A DNA stretch of 64,000 nt, from assembly GCF_016735515.1 (NCBI RefSeq), contig NZ_JAERQZ010000001.1:4638746-4702745 (forward strand), given 5' to 3'. The notes beneath the pieces are model-generated. The model made no database searches, was not told the origin of the DNA, and saw only the letters and a program-made list of their open reading frames with translations. The DNA comes from Piscinibacter sp. HJYY11. Its GTDB lineage: Bacteria; Pseudomonadota; Gammaproteobacteria; Burkholderiales; Burkholderiaceae_C. Every line of letters begins with the position of its first letter. Positions within the stretch are counted from its first letter, which is position 1. This document shows, in pieces, positions 25,219 through 33,079 of the stretch. Made by a program: the position numbers and the translations under genes.

Positions 25219-26186
25219 GGGTTCTGGCGCACGTATTCCTTGAGCCACACCATCGACGGCCGCTCCACGTCGTCGTCCTGCACGAGGTAGGTGCCAGGTT
25301 TCCAGGTCTGGCCCTCGATGTAGCCCCACAGCGTCACACCGGCCACGGCGGGGTGGGTCCACAGCACGGGGAACTTCTCGCGGTAGCGCGCGAGCTGCGT
25401 GTCGTCGTCGCCGGTCATGTCGAGCTCCGACACATAGATCGGCAGGCCGGTCTTCGCCAGGGCGTCGAGGTTGGTGCGCATGGTGGCGGTGCTGACCGTG
25501 TCCATGCTGAAGTGGTGCGCCTGGATGCCCACGCCGTCGATCAACCCGCGCGCCTTCAGCAGCTCGACAATGCCGACGTACAGCCCGAGCCGGCCCGCGT
25601 TGTCGATGATGCTGTATTCGTTGATGAGGAGCTTGGCCGAGGGGCAGTGCTGGCGTGCCTTCTGGAACGACCAGATGACCCAGTCCCAGCCCGTCTTGCC
25701 CACGCCGCCCAGCGCTTCAGCATACGAGGGCGGCTTGCTGAGCGGCTCGTTGACGACGTCGATGTACTGCGTGTCGGGGTAGCGCTTGCAATAGAGGCGC
25801 ATGAACTCCTCGACCTCGCGCGCCTGCTGCTTGTCGGAGAGGTCGCCGATCCAGCGCGGCTCCTGGCTGCCCCAGACGAAGGCGTGCTGCTTGAACGGAA
25901 AGCCGTGCTTGCGGGCGTGCTGGTAGGCCAGGTCGAGGCTGGTCCAGTTCATCTGGTTGCGCACCGGCTCCACGCTTTCCCACTTGCCCGAGTTCTCGGG
26001 CGTGATCTGGTTCCAGTAGGTGTTGAAGTTGGGCGGGATGTGGGCCGCGATGATGTTGCCGAGGAACTTCTGCGGCGCGGCGGCCGCCGGAAGGCCCATG
26101 CCGACGCCCAGGATCAGCACGGCGCAGGCCGATGCCGCCGCGAGGTGCGGCGCGAGGGTGTGTCTGAGTCGCTCGAACTGGACCAC
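25164..26186 (-). CDS. Secreted endo-1,4-beta-xylanase (glycoside hydrolase family 10)
   Basis: 340 residues. An N-terminal signal peptide (hydrophobic residues 12-36, ending PAAAAP) precedes one GH10 (beta/alpha)8 domain. Motifs visible are NSGKWESVEP (family substrate stretch), HAFVWGSQEPRW, the acid/base glutamate 147 in YIDVVNEPL, QAHHF, and the nucleophile glutamate 254 in YVSELDMTGD. WGYIEGQTW is the usual GH10 end. It would cleave xylan backbones in the periplasm or outside. No carbohydrate-binding module and no other xylan genes are nearby. Confidence 0.9.
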   Translation of the reverse strand: MVQFERLRHTLAPHLAAASACAVLILGVGMGLPAAAAPQKFLGNIIAAHIPPNFNTYWNQITPENSGKWESVEPVRNQMNWTSLDLAYQHARKHGFPFKQHAFVWGSQEPRWIGDLSDKQQAREVEEFMRLYCKRYPDTQYIDVVNEPLSKPPSYAEALGGVGKTGWDWVIWSFQKARQHCPSAKLLINEYSIIDNAGRLGLYVGIVELLKARGLIDGVGIQAHHFSMDTVSTATMRTNLDALAKTGLPIYVSELDMTGDDDTQLARYREKFPVLWTHPAVAGVTLWGYIEGQTWKPGTYLVQDDDVERPSMVWLKEYVRQNPQAVTIQPSKGSAPAGKP

Positions 26187-26266
26187 GATGTCTTGCCTCC
26201 GGTGTGCCGGCTCATGCCGTGTCGGGGGCGATCATGCCAAAGCCCGCCTGTCGCAGCGGCCCTGGA

Positions 26267-28828
26267 TCAGTACATCTCGCGCAACTGGATCAGGGGCGAC
26301 TTGTGCTGCCCGAAGCTGAAGCGGGCGCTCGGGTTCTGGTCGAAGGTGGTGCCGCCGGGGGCCTTGCTTTGCAGCCAGGGGAGGTTGGCTGCTACGGCTC
26401 CGGAGGTGGCAGCACCGATGGCGCTGCAGCGCACCGCGCCGGCCGTGATGGTGGCGCCCAGCTGCACCGTGCCGTCGACGCTGCCGGCGTTGCCGCTGCC
26501 CGGGGCCTGCAGCCGCATGGCCGCGCGGCCGCTGCTGAAGCTCATGCTGGTGGCCGACGGGGCGGTCTCGCAGGCCGCGAGGCCGCCGCGGAAGTTGGCC
26601 AGCGACACGCTGCTGGTCGCGAGCGTGGTGCAGTGGTCGGCGGTGTTGGGGACGAAGCTGGTGCCGTTCCAGTACTGCGTTTCCAGTGGCACGGCCAGCG
26701 CAACGAGGTCGCTGCCGTAGGCACTGCCAAGCCTGAGCTGGCCGTAGCGGAATTCATGACTCGCCGTGTCGAACGCCATGTCGGAAAAGCTCTGGGTGCC
26801 GCTGATGGTCTCGTTGCCGCTGACACCCGCCAGCGTTTCGGAGGGGTCGCTGACCACCCAGTCTACCGAGATGCTGTAGCCGGCCTCTGCCAGCACGCTC
26901 TGCGGCGTGGTGGTGGAGCGCCTCACCGTGAGGGTGTGACCGGTGCTGGTGGCCTGCACGTCGGCCGTGCCGCTGCTGACGTAGGTGGAGGTTGCGGCGG
27001 TCGTGCCGGCCAGGTCGAGCGTCTGCGTCGCCGGGGCGAAGGTGTAGTTGGTGAGGGTGGCCTGCAGCGCACCGAGCCTGCTGCTCGGGTAGTTGGTCAC
27101 CAGCGCATTGCCGGCGCTGCGGGCGGTCACGGTCGCGCGCGGCAAGGTGGCGTAGCCGAAGGGCTGGCCGAAGTAGGTGAAGCTGCGCGATGTGCAGGTG
27201 CTGCCGAAGGTGCGCAGCTGCGGCGTGGCCGTGACGGTGAAGTCGAAATGGTCGGGCACGAAGCGGCCGACCGACTGCGTGGCCGAGGTGATGTATCGCT
27301 CCGCGGGGGTGGAGCCGTCGGAGGCGTCCACCGCGGCGAAGCTGGTGTCGACCAGTTGCAGGTTGAAGGCGCCACCTTCCGAGTAGGTGGCGTTGCTGGC
27401 GGTGAGCACGCCGCTGCTGTTGGTGGGGCTGTAGCTCAGTGTGCCCAGCGTGCCGCCGCAGGCAGTGCCTGCGGCGCAGTGCGTGATCGATGCCGCGGGT
27501 GTGCCGCTGTAGGAGGTGGTGGTCACGCCGCTGCTGTTGACCGCGGTGGCGCGCACGGTGAAGGGCTGGCCGGCCTTGTGCACGTTGCCCCCGGTGAGGC
27601 TCGTGTTGGCGAGCGTGCGCGTGGTGCCGGCGGTGCTGCTGTTGGTGTCGGTGACGGAGAAGGCGGCAAAGCTCGACGGTCGGATCGCGAAGTTGTCGGT
27701 GCTGCAGCCGATGACGGTCGCGGTGCCGGTGGCCGGGTAGCTGACGCGTAGCCGCACGTCACGCCAGCTGTTGCTTTGCGTGTGCGAGATGTTGTCGCGC
27801 CCGGCATCGCCGGTCGCGAAGTTGAGCGTGCTGGTGGAGAGCACGCTGGTCCAGGTGGAGCGGCAGCCGGTGGTGGTGTTCAGCGTGCCGCTGTTGTCGC
27901 TGGTGTCGAGCAGCTCCACCCGCACGTCGCCGGTGAAGGTGGTGAGCACGGCGGTCCGGGTGCTGTTGAGCGCGACCACCGCCAGGTCGAACGCCGTGCC
28001 CGCCACCTTGGTCCGGATGAATCCGGTGATGCTGCCCGCCGCGGTGCCGGTGTCGAAGGCGTTGAAACCGCCGGGGGTCGTCGCGACCACGGGCCGCTGC
28101 CAGAGGATGGTCGTGTTGTTGGGCACGCTGGCGCTGCGATAGGAATACTGCGCGTAGTCGGCGTTCGTCAGCTCGTAGCCGACCGTCGCGCCCAGCGGGT
28201 TGGAAATCGTGGGGCCCGAGGTGTGCGTGCCGCCCGAGCCGTCCACCGCGCCGTAGCGGTACACGAAGTGGCCCTGCTCGTGCACCTGCACCTGGAAGGT
28301 CGCGAAGATGGTCCGCGTCTGGTTGTGCCCGTTGTTGCAGGTCGCGCCGCTGTTCGAGCAGTAGTAGGGCACTGCCAGCCACGACACGACGAAGACGCGG
28401 TTGGGGCTGACCCCCATGCTGCGGTAGCGGATGAAACTGCCGTCGCCGTCCGGGTTCAGGTCGTCCCACAGCGGCAGCATGGCCGCGTCGATGTTCGGCT
28501 CGCCGCTGCTCCCGGTGAGCGGCAGCGCGCTGTTCTGATAGCCGCCCGACGTGGCCGTGCCGAACTGGAGCATGCCGTTGGCCGTGATGTTCACGGTGGT
28601 GTAGGTGGTGCTCCCGAAGGTGAAGCTGAAGCCGAGCGCGAGGTCGCCGGAGACACCGTCGTCGGCGAGCGGCACCTGGGTGCCGGTGGTGCTGATGTCG
28701 ATCCACGGGTACAGGGCCTGCGTCGTGGCGTTGGCCGTGGCGGTGTAGGTCTGGGCCCACGACAAGGCCGGCATGCCGATCAGCCATGCCAGAGCGGCCG
28801 CGACAAGAAGGCGGGGCAGGCGCTTCAT
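26267..28828 (-). CDS. mshQ: MshQ-like large secreted protein of the MSHA pilin operon
   Basis: 853 residues from the ATG at 28828. A signal peptide (residues 1-25, LIGMPALSWAQ) is followed by a long Thr/Ser/Gly-rich extracellular-type protein and a C-terminal region of the kind annotated as MshQ/DUF6701 (RFVPDHFDFTVTATPQLRTF and later repeats). The frame runs further upstream to 29470, but that part lies in mshP/mshO. The start shares an ATGA with the mshP stop. In Vibrio the equivalent gene closes the mshBACDOPQ operon, and its role in the pilus is unclear; a surface or tip adhesin is plausible but unproven. Confidence 0.78.
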   Translation of the reverse strand: MKRLPRLLVAAALAWLIGMPALSWAQTYTATANATTQALYPWIDISTTGTQVPLADDGVSGDLALGFSFTFGSTTYTTVNITANGMLQFGTATSGGYQNSALPLTGSSGEPNIDAAMLPLWDDLNPDGDGSFIRYRSMGVSPNRVFVVSWLAVPYYCSNSGATCNNGHNQTRTIFATFQVQVHEQGHFVYRYGAVDGSGGTHTSGPTISNPLGATVGYELTNADYAQYSYRSASVPNNTTILWQRPVVATTPGGFNAFDTGTAAGSITGFIRTKVAGTAFDLAVVALNSTRTAVLTTFTGDVRVELLDTSDNSGTLNTTTGCRSTWTSVLSTSTLNFATGDAGRDNISHTQSNSWRDVRLRVSYPATGTATVIGCSTDNFAIRPSSFAAFSVTDTNSSTAGTTRTLANTSLTGGNVHKAGQPFTVRATAVNSSGVTTTSYSGTPAASITHCAAGTACGGTLGTLSYSPTNSSGVLTASNATYSEGGAFNLQLVDTSFAAVDASDGSTPAERYITSATQSVGRFVPDHFDFTVTATPQLRTFGSTCTSRSFTYFGQPFGYATLPRATVTARSAGNALVTNYPSSRLGALQATLTNYTFAPATQTLDLAGTTAATSTYVSSGTADVQATSTGHTLTVRRSTTTPQSVLAEAGYSISVDWVVSDPSETLAGVSGNETISGTQSFSDMAFDTASHEFRYGQLRLGSAYGSDLVALAVPLETQYWNGTSFVPNTADHCTTLATSSVSLANFRGGLAACETAPSATSMSFSSGRAAMRLQAPGSGNAGSVDGTVQLGATITAGAVRCSAIGAATSGAVAANLPWLQSKAPGGTTFDQNPSARFSFGQHKSPLIQLREMY

Positions 28829-29229
28829 GGCGTGCTCACCACGGCTTGCAGCTGGCGCTCCGCGTGGTCGTGCTGGCCCAGCGTTCCGGTGCTCGCGGTG
28901 GAGGTGATCTGGTAGACGCTGAAGTCGGCACCGCCTTCGTTGTGGGTGGTCGCACTGCACGTGACCTGCACCGAGAAGCCGGTGGCTGCCACGGCGCCGG
29001 GCAGCGCGGCCGAGGCCAGGCAGCTGCCGCCCTGCAGCGCCCGGTAGGCGCCCCACTCGATGCCGGCGCGGGCCGCGTAGTAGGCACGGGTGCCCAGCGT
29101 GTCGCGTACCGCACTGGTCTGCTGGGTGTTCGACATCGAGACCATCAAGGCGCCGAGCAGCGCCAGCACCACCATCAGGAAGATGGCCGACACCATGGCG
29201 AAACCCTGGTCGCGCCGGAGCTGCGTCAT
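28825..29229 (-). CDS. mshP: MshP-like pilus biogenesis protein
   Basis: A 134-residue PilX/MshP-type protein. GFAMVSAIFLMVVLALLGALMVSMSNTQQTSAVRD near the N-terminus is a type IV pilin-like helix with a glycine just before it (residue 9), but it has AMVSA instead of the usual FTLIE. This is normal for MshP and PilX minor components. The following YAARAGIEWGAY is a family signature. It overlaps mshO and mshQ by ATGA on both sides, which implies tight translational coupling. Probably an inner-membrane minor pilin. Confidence 0.85.
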   Translation of the reverse strand: MTQLRRDQGFAMVSAIFLMVVLALLGALMVSMSNTQQTSAVRDTLGTRAYYAARAGIEWGAYRALQGGSCLASAALPGAVAATGFSVQVTCSATTHNEGGADFSVYQITSTASTGTLGQHDHAERQLQAVVSTP

Positions 29230-30062
29230 GGCGAGCCCTCCACGTGGACCTGCTGCAGCAGGGTGATGCTCTCGCCGCCGCTCGTGAGCGTGAGCCGCAG
29301 CGTGACCACGGCATTGCGCGTGGTGGCGCTCGCGCTGTAGGTGAACGAGCAGGCCGCCACCCAGTTAGTGAGCAGCACGTTGTTGACGCCGGTCTGGCTG
29401 GAAAGGGTGGACGTCGGCTGCGTGTTGGCGATCGCATAGCCCGCGTAGCGCCGCAGGTTGCCGGCCCCACCTGCCAAGGGTGCGCAGCCGAAGCTCACCG
29501 GCGTGCCGACGATGTGGAAGCGCTGGTTCGGCGAGGCGTAGGCGAACTGCGTGCCGCCGAGCGTGTAGCCGAGCGACGACAGGCTCGTGCCGGTGGTGGT
29601 GAGCGCACGCCGGCTGGTGCCTTCGTAGGCATCGGCGCCGGGCAGGCCGAGGTTGTGCACCACCAGCTGATCGCCGGCCACCGCGGTGACGGCAGGCCCC
29701 AGCACGTCGAAGCTGTTGTCGCTGCTGGAGCCGAAGTCGAGGATGTTGCCGGTGTTGGTGGTGCTCAGCGCCGCGCGGTAGCGGCCGGCCGACCTCACCG
29801 GCAGGAATTCGATGTAGGTGCCGCTCGCGTCCACGCGCACGCTGTTCGGCAACGCCGTGCGCAGCTCGCGGGCCATGCGGCGCAGGGCGAGGTCGGCCGC
29901 GTCGGTGAGCTCGGCACGGCGGCCGAGGTCGACATATGCGTCGATGGGCTGGCGCACGAAGGTCGACACCATCACGCCGACGATGCCGGTCAGCATGATC
30001 ACGACCACGGCCTCAAGCAGGGTGAAACCGCGTGCGTGGTGGAGGGAGCATCGGCGCTTCAT
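29226..30062 (-). CDS. mshO: MshO-like minor prepilin
   Basis: A 278-residue type IV prepilin. The leader MKRRCSLHHARG ends in glycine, then FTLLEAVVVIMLTGIVGVMV with the glutamate at mature position 5. The large globular part (FVRQPIDAYVDLGRRAELTDAADLALRRMARELR) matches MshO, a PulJ/GspJ-like minor pilin. It starts three bases before the mshD stop region and overlaps mshP. It would be processed by the prepilin peptidase, which is not encoded in the window. Confidence 0.86.
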   Translation of the reverse strand: MKRRCSLHHARGFTLLEAVVVIMLTGIVGVMVSTFVRQPIDAYVDLGRRAELTDAADLALRRMARELRTALPNSVRVDASGTYIEFLPVRSAGRYRAALSTTNTGNILDFGSSSDNSFDVLGPAVTAVAGDQLVVHNLGLPGADAYEGTSRRALTTTGTSLSSLGYTLGGTQFAYASPNQRFHIVGTPVSFGCAPLAGGAGNLRRYAGYAIANTQPTSTLSSQTGVNNVLLTNWVAACSFTYSASATTRNAVVTLRLTLTSGGESITLLQQVHVEGSP

Positions 30063-30064
30063 GG

Positions 30065-30700
30065 TCAGCCGATGCTGTTGGGTGCGTACCGGAAGCGGTA
30101 GCCGGTGAGCGTGATGGTCTCTCCCTTGCCGGTGACCTGCACGTCCACACGCAGCGCGGCATCGGCCGCGAGGCTGAAGGTCGCGCCGGCGCGGGTGATG
30201 CTCACCGAGACCGAGTAGCCGTCGAGCGCGACGATCCGGTTGCTGCCGTCGTCCATGCCGTAGATGACGCCGCTCGTGGCGTAGCCGGCATAGTCGGCCA
30301 CGTTGTCGAACGGGTTGGTGGCATTGAAGCGGCCTTCGGTCGATGGCTGCGGGCCGAGTGCGCCGCCGCCCTTGTCTTGCGAGCCGGCGGCCCCACCGGT
30401 GCACGCCGCGGTGTTGGTCGGCGCGGTGGCGGCCTCGTTGGCTGTGTCCTGCGGGTCGCAGTAGGTGAAGGGTTGAGCCAGCACCTCGTTGAGCATGGCT
30501 TCGGCGATGGCGACGGCCTGCTTGCGCACCATCGGGTCGGCGCTCTTGCGCACGCTGTTGCTGAAGACCATGAGCACGCCCGCGAGCGAGACGCTGATGA
30601 TCATGATGGCGACCACCAGCTCGATCAGCGACAGGCCGCGCTCGCGCCTGGCGTCAGCGCACGATGCCGGTCTCAGGCTCGATGGTGAGTGGCGTGGCAT
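30065..30700 (-). CDS. mshD: MshD-like minor prepilin
   Basis: A 211-residue prepilin. A long 22-residue leader rich in arginine (ADARRERG) is cut before LSLIELVVAIMIISVSLAGV, with glutamate at mature position 5. The segment DPMVRKQAVAIAEAMLNEVLAQPF is characteristic of MshD. The ATG at 30700 lies inside the end of mshC (47-base overlap) behind a GGTGA ribosome-binding site. No in-frame start nearer the prepilin helix is visible. Minor pilins of this type are thought to prime pilus assembly. Confidence 0.85.
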   Translation of the reverse strand: MPRHSPSSLRPASCADARRERGLSLIELVVAIMIISVSLAGVLMVFSNSVRKSADPMVRKQAVAIAEAMLNEVLAQPFTYCDPQDTANEAATAPTNTAACTGGAAGSQDKGGGALGPQPSTEGRFNATNPFDNVADYAGYATSGVIYGMDDGSNRIVALDGYSVSVSITRAGATFSLAADAALRVDVQVTGKGETITLTGYRFRYAPNSIG

Positions 30701-31139
30701 ATCCGGTCACCGAGATCGTGAGGGCGGTGGTGCGGGGCGTCGACGGGGCCGACAGCGGCCGACCCTGCGCGTCGAAGATCACGCTGGTGGGCGTCGACAC
30801 TGGCGCCCTGCTCGGCAGGGCGTTGTCGGCGTGGCTGTAGGCGAGGTTGTTGCCTGGGTTGAGCACCGCGTTGCCGGCGGCGCAGGCCTGGTCGGCGCCG
30901 CTCGCGGTGGCGTAGGTGATGGTCAGCTGCGTGGCCGCGACCGTCACGCACACGTTGCGCCGCATCGCGATCGCCGACTTCTGCGAATAGCGCAACGCGG
31001 CCCCCACGAAATCGCGGGTGCCGCGTGCCGAGAACGGGTCCATGTCGAGCATGCGGGGCACGGCGACGACCGCCAGGATGCCCGTCACGATCATCACGAT
31101 GACCAGCTCGGCCAGCGTGAAGCCGGCTTGCGAGCGCAT
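30654..31139 (-). CDS. mshC: MshC-like minor prepilin
   Basis: A 161-residue GspH-like prepilin. The short leader MRSQAG precedes FTLAELVIVMIVTGILAVVAVP with glutamate 5, then RMLDMDPFSARGTRDFVGAALRYSQKSAIAMRRN, a typical MshC/FimT segment. The open frame extends far upstream through mshA, so the ATG at 31139, right at the leader, is the real start. It is separated from mshA by 44 bases that contain a strong hairpin. Confidence 0.86.
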   Translation of the reverse strand: MRSQAGFTLAELVIVMIVTGILAVVAVPRMLDMDPFSARGTRDFVGAALRYSQKSAIAMRRNVCVTVAATQLTITYATASGADQACAAGNAVLNPGNNLAYSHADNALPSRAPVSTPTSVIFDAQGRPLSAPSTPRTTALTISVTGYATPLTIEPETGIVR

Positions 31140-31151
31140 GGCTGCTGGGGC

Positions 31152-31173
31152 GGCCTCGCTCGCAGGCGAGGCC
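31152..31173 (-). terminator. Hairpin between mshA and mshC (partial terminator or RNA stabiliser)
   Basis: A perfect eight-base stem GGCCTCGC / GCGAGGCC with a six-base loop lies in the 44-base gap after the mshA stop. There is no T run on the minus strand, so complete termination is unlikely. Such a hairpin could protect the mshA message from 3' decay and lower expression of the minor pilin genes downstream. Confidence 0.5.
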
Positions 31174-31183
31174 TGGCGCCGGA

Positions 31184-31621
31184 TCAGCGGGCGCAGAAGA
31201 CCGTGCTGCTGATGACGGCGTTGCCGGTGCCCTTGGCGGCCTGCACGGTGCAGGTGGCCGAGGTGGCGGTGCCGCTGCAGTCGCCCGTGCCGGCCACGAC
31301 GAAGTCGTTGTCGGTCGGGGAGGCCGGTGCGGCGGCAGCCAGCGTCACGCCACCGTTGCCGGTCACGACGAAGTTGCCGAGGATGGCAGCCGTGCAGACG
31401 TTGGCGGCGTTGACCGTGACGGCAGCGGCATTGCCAGCGGCCTTGGCGGCGTAGTTGAGCGACGAGCCCGACGAGATGGCCGCCGCGACGCCCTTGGTGG
31501 CGGCGTTGCGTGCATCGGTCGACATGTCGGTGAACTTGGGCACGGCCACGGCGGCCAGGACGCCCAGGATGATGATGACCACCACGAGTTCGATGAGGGT
31601 GAAACCACGTTGCTTGTTCAT
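31184..31621 (-). CDS. mshA: MshA-like major type IV pilin
   Basis: A 145-residue type IVa-class pilin. The leader MNKQRG is followed by FTLIELVVVIIILGVLAAVAVPKF, a perfect prepilin sequence with glutamate 5. The C-terminal domain is small and Ala/Thr/Gly-rich, with cysteines at CTAAILG, DCSGT, CTVQ and CAR that could form the disulfide loop. It has the best ribosome-binding site of the operon, AGGAGA five bases before the ATG, as expected for the abundant subunit. It is the second gene of the operon, after the mshB-like gene. Confidence 0.92.
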   Translation of the reverse strand: MNKQRGFTLIELVVVIIILGVLAAVAVPKFTDMSTDARNAATKGVAAAISSGSSLNYAAKAAGNAAAVTVNAANVCTAAILGNFVVTGNGGVTLAAAAPASPTDNDFVVAGTGDCSGTATSATCTVQAAKGTGNAVISSTVFCAR

Positions 31622-31659
31622 GAAGATCTCCTAGAGAAAGAGCGAGGGATGCAAACGGC

Positions 31660-32160
31660 TCAGCATCCGGATACCACGGGGACAGAAATGGCCGCCGCCG
31701 TCGTGGCGTCCAGGGCTTGGGAATAGGTGAAGCTGCAGGCTTCGGGTTCTTTGGCGTCGGCGCGCATGAAGACGGCCCGGCCGTCGTGCGCGCGGACGCG
31801 GTAGCGGTCCGCCGGCATCTCGGCGGCACTGACGCCGAGGTTGCCGAGGGTCTGGCTGGCGACCGGGTAGCCGTGCAGCGTGGCCACGAGGCCGTGCTCC
31901 GAGCACACGGTGCCGGTGCCCTTGATCTGGTTGTCTGCCGTGGCGCCGCCAGCGCAGGCCCGGGCGTCGGGTGCACCGGCGCGCAGCTTGGCGGCGATGT
32001 TGACGAGCGTCACCCGCGTGCTGACGATGCCGTGCAGGTAGCGCAGCTCACCCACGCGCACGGCACGCTGCAACTCGGCGATGCGCGGCAGCATCACCGC
32101 GGCCAGGATGGCCAGGATGCTCAGCGCAACACTCAGTTCGATCAGCGTGATGCCCTTCAT
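31660..32160 (-). CDS. mshB: MshB-like prepilin, first gene of the msh operon
   Basis: A 166-residue prepilin with a very short leader MKG before ITLIELSVALSILAILAAVMLP, glutamate at mature position 5. Sequence after the helix (RIAELQRAVRVGELRYLHGIVSTRVTLV) resembles MshA/MshB rather than the GspH-type subunits. Order relative to the others is exactly that of the Vibrio mshBACDOPQ operon, which supports the name. An ATG at 32181 would lengthen the leader by seven residues. It begins the minus-strand operon, and its promoter should lie in 32161-32400. Confidence 0.82.
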   Translation of the reverse strand: MKGITLIELSVALSILAILAAVMLPRIAELQRAVRVGELRYLHGIVSTRVTLVNIAAKLRAGAPDARACAGGATADNQIKGTGTVCSEHGLVATLHGYPVASQTLGNLGVSAAEMPADRYRVRAHDGRAVFMRADAKEPEACSFTYSQALDATTAAAISVPVVSGC

Positions 32161-32400
32161 GGGGGTGCTCGGTCCGTACATTCCTTGATCGTCCGTGGAC
32201 GGCGCGCTGGCGCTCTTTCGAACAACAGTGCAAACCACGGCCTGTTCCGCACCGGCGCCACGTGGCCCCCGCACGGTCTGCTCGGTCTATCGGTTGTGCT
32301 TGCTCGCTTCTTGAATCGCAAAGCGGCCCGGTTCGTGACGCACTCGACGCTCGAAGGGGGTTTCGCGTCGCCCAAGGTGTTGGCCGACTTGCCGCTTTGA
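32161..32400. other. Intergenic region upstream of mshB
   Basis: About 240 bases between the divergent msh operon and the GbsR-family gene. I find no convincing coding frame. I looked for a -24/-12 promoter reading towards mshB and found no pair with correct spacing (the nearest GG..GC pair is one base short). The only strong promoter in the neighbourhood reads the other way, at 32410-32438. Confidence 0.35.
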
Positions 32401-32420
32401 ATTTCTGTATTGACAGAAAT
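32401..32420. promoter_or_regulatory. 20-bp palindromic operator upstream of the GbsR-type regulator
   Basis: ATTTCTGT and ACAGAAAT form a perfect 8+8 inverted repeat around ATTG. It contains the -35 box of the regulator promoter. A second site differing at only two of 20 positions lies at 33047-33066, before the next gene. Size and symmetry fit a MarR/GbsR dimer, so autorepression is likely. Confidence 0.72.
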
Positions 32421-32438
32421 AACTCGCGTGCCTAGAGT
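32410..32438 (+). promoter_or_regulatory. Sigma-70 promoter of the GbsR-type regulator
   Basis: Perfect -35 TTGACA (32410-32415), 17-base spacer, -10 TAGAGT (32433-32438). The -10 box ends six bases before the ATG at 32445, so the transcript should be leaderless or nearly so. The -35 lies within the palindromic operator. Confidence 0.75.
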
Positions 32439-32444
32439 GGCCTC

Positions 32445-33026
32445 ATGAACCTGTCGCCGACCCTCGAACGTTTCGTCCTCCACTGGGGCGAGATGGGCAC
32501 GCGCTGGGGCGTGAACCGCACGGTGGCGCAGATCCACGCATTGCTCTACATCACCGGCCGGCCGATGCATGCCGAGGAGATCACCGACACGCTGGGTGTC
32601 GCGCGCTCCAACGTGAGCAACAGCATCCGCGAGCTGCAGGGCTGGAACCTGGTGCGCCTGGTCCACATCGCCGGTGACCGGCGCGACCACTTCGAAACCT
32701 CCATCTCGGTGTGGGAGTTGGCCCGCACTGTCATCCGCGAGCGGCAGCGGCGCGAGATCGCACCGACGATCGCCGTGCTCACCGAACTCTTGAACGACCC
32801 CGCCATCAGCCGCGACCCGGCCGAAGCCAAGCTGCGCATCCGCGAGACGCTCGAGTTCCTGCAGACCCTCACCGCCTGGAGCGACGAGATGCTGCGCCTG
32901 GACTCCGACACCCTGAGCAAGGTGCTCAAGCTCGGCGCCCGCGTCAAGAAGCTGCTCGGCCGCGAGGAGCCTGCTGCGGCCACCGAAGCCCCCGCCGTCA
33001 CGCCCGCCCACCTGCTCGGGCCCTGA
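32445..33026 (+). CDS. GbsR/MarR family transcriptional regulator
   Basis: A 193-residue winged-helix repressor. The stretch FVLHWGEMGTRWGVNRTVAQIHALLYITGRP then MHAEEITDTLGVARSNVSNSIRELQGWNLVRLV is the GbsR-type HTH. The C-terminal helices (LARTVIRERQRREIAPTIAVL) form the dimer/effector part. The last 20 residues are Ala/Pro-rich. It has a strong promoter with a palindrome over the -35 box, and the same palindrome occurs before the downstream DUF393 gene. It therefore probably represses itself and a DUF393-SDR-oxidoreductase operon. The effector is unknown. Confidence 0.88.
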   Translation: MNLSPTLERFVLHWGEMGTRWGVNRTVAQIHALLYITGRPMHAEEITDTLGVARSNVSNSIRELQGWNLVRLVHIAGDRRDHFETSISVWELARTVIRERQRREIAPTIAVLTELLNDPAISRDPAEAKLRIRETLEFLQTLTAWSDEMLRLDSDTLSKVLKLGARVKKLLGREEPAAATEAPAVTPAHLLGP

Positions 33027-33046
33027 CCAAAATTTTTTGACCCAAC

Positions 33047-33066
33047 ATTTCTGTCTTGACTGAAAT
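33047..33066. promoter_or_regulatory. Second copy of the GbsR-type operator, before the DUF393 gene
   Basis: Matches the 32401-32420 site at 18 of 20 bases and keeps the outer ATTTC/GAAAT arms. It ends 14 bases before the ATG at 33080. A TTGACC box at 33037-33042 with a TGAAAT -10-like hexamer at 33061-33066 (18-base spacer) would put the operator over the -10 region. Confidence 0.68.
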
Positions 33067-33079
33067 TACTGGACGGATC

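Noticed and set aside
28829..29470. N-terminal extension making MshQ 1067 residues
   Set aside because: It covers mshP and part of mshO in another frame, and the signal peptide starts at 28828.
32161..32400. Sigma-54 promoter before mshB
   Set aside because: The nearest GG/GC pair has nine instead of ten bases between them and weak flanks.
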